Position numbers and translations under genes: made by a program. Positions 5,401-7,881 of a DNA stretch of 7,881 nt are shown in pieces; within the stretch, counting starts at the first letter, position 1; each line of letters opens with the position of its first letter. This DNA is from an uncultured Clostridia bacterium (GTDB taxonomy: Bacteria > Bacillota > Clostridia > UMGS1883). The stretch lies in NCBI GenBank assembly GCA_934476455.1, contig CAKSNY010000047.1, positions 1 to 7,881 on the forward strand, read 5' to 3'. The notes under the pieces are model-generated. The model ran no database searches and was not told the origin of the DNA. It saw only the letters and a list, made by a program, of their open reading frames with translations.

Positions 5401-7239
5401 ATATATTCCGCCGGATGATAATCCGCTTATTGTATATTGCCCACTTGTTCTTTCTTCATCAGTTCCATATAGATTTTTTTCAACAGTAAAACCATCGTCC
5501 GCATTAAAATCAATAATTCTTATAATATTACCCCATTGTCCGGAAACAGGAAAAGTAGCTTTATATGTAATAGATGTACCTGTTTTGCTGACAATAGTTA
5601 AACTCGGCGTCGCTTGCGTTGCCTGTATTTCCTCGCCGGGGCGAATATCACCGATTTCGATGTTTTCACGTTGTTTGCCTTGTGGAATATATTTTCCTAT
5701 AATCGGATGCGGCTCGTTGTCGGGTATGATTTCGCTATCGGTTGTTTCATTTTGAGTTGCGTCCACAGTGTCTTTGCTAATATCCTCCGCAATTTCGGAA
5801 GATACAGCAGAGGAGGTATTGCTTGATGCACTGTTTGCAAGCTCCGCATATCTGTCTATAAGGTCAATATATTTTTGTCTGACCGCCGAAAATGCCTCAT
5901 ATTTTGTTCCGTAATACCTGTTAAGCAAATCATCAAAGTTGCTCAAATCTTTCGGATGATCCGAAAGGAAGTCGGGTAATCTATGTAACTTCGCTTCATT
6001 GCCCAATATATCCTCATATTCGTCATACATCTGCTTTGCCAAGCCCTTGTTGGAATAATACAAACTATCGCAAGTGTCCTTTATTGATTTTTTGTATATG
6101 TTCGTATCGACATCAAATTTATATACATCAAAGCTGTCCGCTTCGCTCGGCACATTATATTGAACGCTTAAAACATAATCTCCGATATTACCTGTTGTTT
6201 TCAAATAATATGCTTGTCCTGCCGTAAGCGAACATTTATAGCTTGACGTTGCCGATTTTAATATGTTTTGATTTGAACCATACAAAGCTGTTGCCGCATT
6301 GGTTGTGCTGATACAGTTAAAAGTATATTCGCCGCTTGTTTTCGGCACAAACTTTATATAGTCAACATCGCTTGAAGTGTTGATTTTTCCTTTTATCTGA
6401 TAAGTAATATCATATTCTTGTGCTTCTGTTGCCGTATTTGCGTAATAGTCCTGTTCGGTTTCGTCAAGGCTTATCGCTCCCGTAATAGGCTGTAAGGTTT
6501 CGGAGTTCCAAACAAAAATTTTAACTGTCTTTGTACCTTGCGAAAACACCTTTGTTACTTGTGTTGCAACAGATTTGTTTTTTGCAACTGTAACGGTTGA
6601 ACCGGCTATTGTGTTTCGCAGCACCCCGTTTTCATCATATTCCGCTATATAACAGACGATATTTTTATCCATACCACTACTGTTTGTAATTTTAACCGGA
6701 ACCGTGAGCTGTTTATTACGTATGATTACTTTTTCTGAATAAGCCCCGTCATACATCAGATTAACATCACACTGTATGCTGCTGTTTTGTGCTGTCAATG
6801 TTGTACCGTTTGATAGAGTTTCATTGACTGTTTCATCAGATGGTTTTGATACATCGGTGTTATTTTCAATTTCGGTATCGTTTGATAAAGGCACGATATA
6901 TATTGCTTCATTTTCCATACTGTCCCAATCAAGCAATACAAAAAACTGAATGTCCGAAAAATCAACATTGCTCCATCTTCCATTATCATAATCTTTTAGT
7001 TTTCCCGTAAAAACAGTCGTTTGATTATCGCCGTTTTGTTTGATAACCCGAACACTAAGCTCGGAACTGTCGGTATCACTATTTATATTTTCAATTAAAT
7101 CGTCTTTTAATGTTATATCTTGCTTTTCAGTTGCTTCTTCTGCAAATGATATAATTATTCCTGTTGAAAAAACACTTATCAACAATATACAAGCTGTAAG
7201 AAATAACGAAATAATTTTATTTATCTTTCTCATACTCAT
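2416..7239 (-). CDS. Large secreted M60/enhancin-like zinc metallopeptidase, multidomain
   Basis: A predicted 1607-residue exported protease. The ATG at 7239 is chosen because AAAGAAAGG lies 11 bases upstream; a GTG at 7314 would add 25 residues without a site, and an ATG at 7233 is less well spaced. Residues 1-33 are a signal peptide ending SFA. Then follow: a beta region with a pre-peptidase C-terminal (PPC)-like domain (about 265-365); a helical region (about 365-470); a Ser/Thr/acid linker; a fibronectin-like domain (about 540-640); a catalytic domain (about 650-915); a GGSGGGG linker; two PPC-like domains (about 928-1130); and an unrecognised C-terminal module of about 470 residues. The catalytic domain has HEMSH (H759, E760, H763) and a likely third zinc ligand, E775. 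Its tail, GWDAFKKTFRYF then LKLFLTKLKDYSGKDV, resembles M60/enhancin. Known M60 enzymes cut glycoproteins such as mucins; the substrate here is unknown. It has no SLH domain, LPxTG or transmembrane tail, so it is probably released or held by a partner. Confidence 0.78.
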   Translation of the reverse strand: MSMRKINKIISLFLTACILLISVFSTGIIISFAEEATEKQDITLKDDLIENINSDTDSSELSVRVIKQNGDNQTTVFTGKLKDYDNGRWSNVDFSDIQFFVLLDWDSMENEAIYIVPLSNDTEIENNTDVSKPSDETVNETLSNGTTLTAQNSSIQCDVNLMYDGAYSEKVIIRNKQLTVPVKITNSSGMDKNIVCYIAEYDENGVLRNTIAGSTVTVAKNKSVATQVTKVFSQGTKTVKIFVWNSETLQPITGAISLDETEQDYYANTATEAQEYDITYQIKGKINTSSDVDYIKFVPKTSGEYTFNCISTTNAATALYGSNQNILKSATSSYKCSLTAGQAYYLKTTGNIGDYVLSVQYNVPSEADSFDVYKFDVDTNIYKKSIKDTCDSLYYSNKGLAKQMYDEYEDILGNEAKLHRLPDFLSDHPKDLSNFDDLLNRYYGTKYEAFSAVRQKYIDLIDRYAELANSASSNTSSAVSSEIAEDISKDTVDATQNETTDSEIIPDNEPHPIIGKYIPQGKQRENIEIGDIRPGEEIQATQATPSLTIVSKTGTSITYKATFPVSGQWGNIIRIIDFNADDGFTVEKNLYGTDEERTSGQYTISGLSSGGIYIVGMWWSTDGENCGYNNSIYRFVQLPNNTTEKLTLYSGGRVTARLDTSDKELATNSNFNAWLSRMDKVYNCYKDLTGYTPYNSKKIEMRSTRDNLNDYFDITDGNNYWWVVFGYFDGTNIFKYGNAYYKGLMRRLKYGDWGWLPMHEMSHVFDYYKWNFDSETLAQFKAYYAMEQLGAKVYDCTENEEVLWYTGSEYYDYLRNNRFKESYANSFEKGIYKSEGFAALLIDIEREIGWDAFKKTFRYFGSLSKYLSDGEKLKLFLTKLKDYSGKDVLGYINSRDTRIIESQFDIDLEYVEPEYPKVSGGSGGGGRSEINVDKGNYSVFQFTPTTSGNYYIYTSPYAGSGVSNDTYIEVYTNANLSGTPITSNDDYDGGRFSKVSIAATENTTYYIKVRHYASGQLHAELNITKDAPVQPLTLDGNQDIITSSGEFALFSFTPDNVGVYSFEVGNYNGGTTAYDTYIKLYDNISMTKRLGNDEKKIVANLQAGHTYYLQFSGFLMKYARGRISVSQGQTLQFTKRSDSSFIYVNSPEYLTRIDIVDDSCHTNSSSSNIGIQPYMKIFEQENVTGKNTYYQTHTAWWGAEPGIYEPNASFYIDVDFYNPTGNAITISVNNLAYGTEYSVLENYYNGNGVNTDIIVPAYSHSLLFETLNAPLIMSHPGPTVGGNGWDWSRHRSPIILFDFQVKTGNIVISSLAAYDNRNLYLREGSKNIIDSSGGITENGEVISDLSQRPNETDLYGKMKGIAKNESAWIDSNVELVIDDNTELGTPIPLTLKDRYYTYGIANPKWSWKSSINPLNDAWDGVLTMLPNGLHNFKYHYNNTNRQWYFDFQHRDLRDCDINGSSVSVNNPVPADIIDNAKRDMAAGTKNHFPDEYDSNTGENKGHAPDEYSMSIGEWGATYHYTVTVKNTTSNNRTANIKMWSAENMIFGLKKQGETAYSTNYYAKIYNTPNTPTNTATVSVPANSTTTFEFVTLLGGGLGGLNHSIVIE

Positions 7240-7274
7240 ATAGTTCACGACCTTTCTTTGTGTGTTTTTGAGAT

Positions 7275-7361
7275 TTAATCTATAATAAAAAAGGCAAAAG
7301 GACATAGTATACACTCATATACTAAAATATCCTTTTGCCGAAAATAAACAGGTTCAATCAT
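7275..7361 (-). CDS. 28-codon leader ORF running through the attenuator hairpin
   Basis: The ATG at 7361 has GGAGGA (7369-7374) 7 bases upstream, one of the best ribosome binding sites in the window. The peptide begins MIEPVYFRQKDIL and ends CPFAFFIID. Its coding sequence contains the whole terminator hairpin (7293-7339) and its U tract, and it stops 35 bases before the protease start, in a different frame. A ribosome on this ORF would keep the hairpin from folding, so the ORF is more likely a regulatory leader than a functional peptide. No run of one amino acid points to a classic amino-acid-starvation attenuator. The closest known parallel is a translated leader over a terminator, as described upstream of tet(M) in Tn916-type elements. 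That is an analogy of layout, not of sequence. Confidence 0.5.
   Translation of the reverse strand: MIEPVYFRQKDILVYECILCPFAFFIID
7293..7339 (-). terminator. Intrinsic terminator/attenuator inside the protease leader
   Basis: GGCAAAAGGA (7293-7302) pairs with TCCTTTTGCC (7330-7339), and inner arms TAGTATA (7305-7311) and TATACTA (7318-7324) extend the stem over a 6-base loop. On the minus strand the stem ends in TTTTGCC followed by TTTTTTATTATAG. It lies after the promoter at 7436-7464 and 53 bases before the protease start. The upstream gene already has its own terminator at 7528-7560. So this one would stop protease transcription unless read through. Confidence 0.75.
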
Positions 7362-7365
7362 ATAG

Positions 7366-7404
7366 CTATCCTCCGTATTCAGATGTAGTTTTAACTATAA
7401 ACAT
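7366..7404 (-). CDS. 12-codon upstream ORF before the leader ORF (weak)
   Basis: ATG at 7404 to TAG at 7366 encodes MFIVKTTSEYGG. AAGGAG (7407-7412) is present but only 2 bases from the ATG, too close for efficient initiation. The ORF covers the GGAGGA of the 28-codon leader ORF and ends 4 bases before its ATG. If translated, it would be coupled to that ORF. It may well be chance. Confidence 0.2.
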   Translation of the reverse strand: MFIVKTTSEYGG

Positions 7405-7435
7405 TACTCCTTATCACAATAAACTTATTACAATT

Positions 7436-7464
7436 ATTTTACCACATTTTTGTGCATTTTTCAA
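7436..7464 (-). promoter_or_regulatory. Sigma-A promoter for the protease/SLH operon
   Basis: On the minus strand, TTGAAA (7459-7464) and TAAAAT (7436-7441) are separated by 17 bases, with TGG directly before the -10 as in extended -10 promoters. Each hexamer matches the consensus at 5 of 6 positions. Transcription would begin near 7429, giving a leader of about 190 nt before the protease ATG. It sits between the terminator of the stalk-domain gene and the attenuator hairpin, so the protease operon has its own promoter. Confidence 0.72.
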
Positions 7465-7527
7465 GACGATTACTGTTTTTTCGTCAGTTTATACAAGAAA
7501 TTTATAATGTTTTTAGAGTAAATTATT

Positions 7528-7560
7528 TTGAAAAAGACGGTCATAGACCGCCTTTTTCAA
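7528..7560 (-). terminator. Terminator of the stalk-domain gene
   Basis: Arms 7528-7542 and 7546-7560 pair over 15 positions around a 3-base loop. The single irregular pair is a G-U wobble on the minus-strand RNA. The 3' arm ends in CTTTTTCAA and is followed by AATAATTT. It begins 9 bases after the stop codon at 7570. The arms carry AAAAAG/CTTTTT on both sides, so the hairpin could work in both directions, but no plus-strand gene needs it. Confidence 0.85.
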
Positions 7561-7569
7561 AAATTCAAG

Positions 7570-7881
7570 TTATTTCTTTGTTATAATAACCTGTTGTGTT
7601 TCTTCGTTCCATTCAATGCTTGCGCCAAGCCGTTCGGAAATGAAACGGATAGGTGTGTAGGTACGGTCATTTTCGATAAATGCCGGAGAATCAAGTTTTA
7701 CCTGTTCGTCATTTACATATGCAATGTCCGAGTCAATATAAATCAAAATCATTATATCCTCATTTTTTGCATTTTTACCCTTTATGGTTACTTCTTGCTT
7801 TTCACCGTTCCAAGTAACAACAGCCCCAAGACTTTCAGCAACAAAACGGGCAGGGAGCATTGTGCGGTCGTTTACGATTTT
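7570..7881 (-). CDS. Stalk-domain ('copper amine oxidase N-terminal'-like) protein, C-terminal part
   Basis: Only the last 103 codons are in the window; the gene continues past the right edge. They hold two copies of the short motif of the copper-amine-oxidase N-terminal/stalk family: VNDRTMLPARFVAESLGA then VVTWNGEKQEVTI, and about 60 residues later ENDRTYTPIRFISERLGA then SIEWNEETQQVIITKK. The protein ends right after the second motif. In Clostridia such pairs usually stand at one end of exported wall or surface proteins and are non-catalytic; despite the family name, no amine oxidase activity is implied. Signal peptide and any other domain lie outside the window. It has its own terminator, so it is a neighbour rather than part of the protease operon, although all three are likely envelope proteins. 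Confidence 0.85.
   Translation of the reverse strand, partial: KIVNDRTMLPARFVAESLGAVVTWNGEKQEVTIKGKNAKNEDIMILIYIDSDIAYVNDEQVKLDSPAFIENDRTYTPIRFISERLGASIEWNEETQQVIITKK

Noticed and set aside
7189..7200. LTAC lipobox-like motif (residues 14-17) in the signal peptide of the protease
   Set aside because: The hydrophobic stretch before it is only about 5 residues, and the sequence after the Cys stays strongly hydrophobic up to SFA at 31-33. A type I signal peptide fits better than a lipoprotein signal.
7570..7881. Copper amine oxidase enzyme
   Set aside because: Only the short stalk-type repeat that lends its name to the family is present. No catalytic domain is visible, and the protein ends directly after the repeat.

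Overview
The window looks like a piece of a chromosome from an AT-rich, low-GC Gram-positive bacterium, most likely a gut-type clostridium. The signs are strong GGAGG-type ribosome binding sites, hairpin-plus-U-tract terminators, an S-layer homology (SLH) protein and a 'copper amine oxidase N-terminal'/stalk domain, all typical of Clostridia. The species cannot be told. Every gene I can support lies on the minus strand, so the transcriptional order runs from high to low coordinates.

Right end (7881 to about 7528): the C-terminal part of a stalk-domain protein, cut by the window edge and closed by a clear terminator. Then comes a promoter (7436-7464) and a leader of about 190 nt. The leader holds a 28-codon ORF with a good ribosome binding site, and this ORF runs straight through an intrinsic terminator hairpin (7293-7339). 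The arrangement resembles a translation-linked attenuator.

Centre (7239 to 1125): a probable two-gene operon. The first gene encodes a secreted protein of about 1607 residues. It has an M60/enhancin-like zinc metallopeptidase domain (HEMSH plus a downstream Glu), three pre-peptidase C-terminal-like beta domains, a fibronectin-like domain and a long unrecognised C-terminal module. The second gene starts 28 bases later and encodes a 420-residue secreted protein with an unrecognised N-terminal region and a C-terminal SLH region. My inference is that the SLH protein sits on the cell wall and the large protease acts at the cell surface or in the medium. M60-type enzymes are known for attacking glycoproteins such as mucins. 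A terminator follows at 1019-1064.

Left end (1064 to 1): a second hairpin terminator (910-955), then a compact unit with a promoter, a structured leader, a 36-codon basic small ORF and a strong terminator (886 to 595). Last is a small winged-helix regulator (82-426), preceded by a 29-codon ORF that contains the regulator's ribosome binding site and overlaps its start. This end looks more like accessory or mobile-element DNA, but no transposase, integrase or attachment site is visible.

The most noteworthy points are the leader-ORF/terminator overlap before the protease gene, the protease plus SLH-partner pairing, and the two short-ORF units at the left end.
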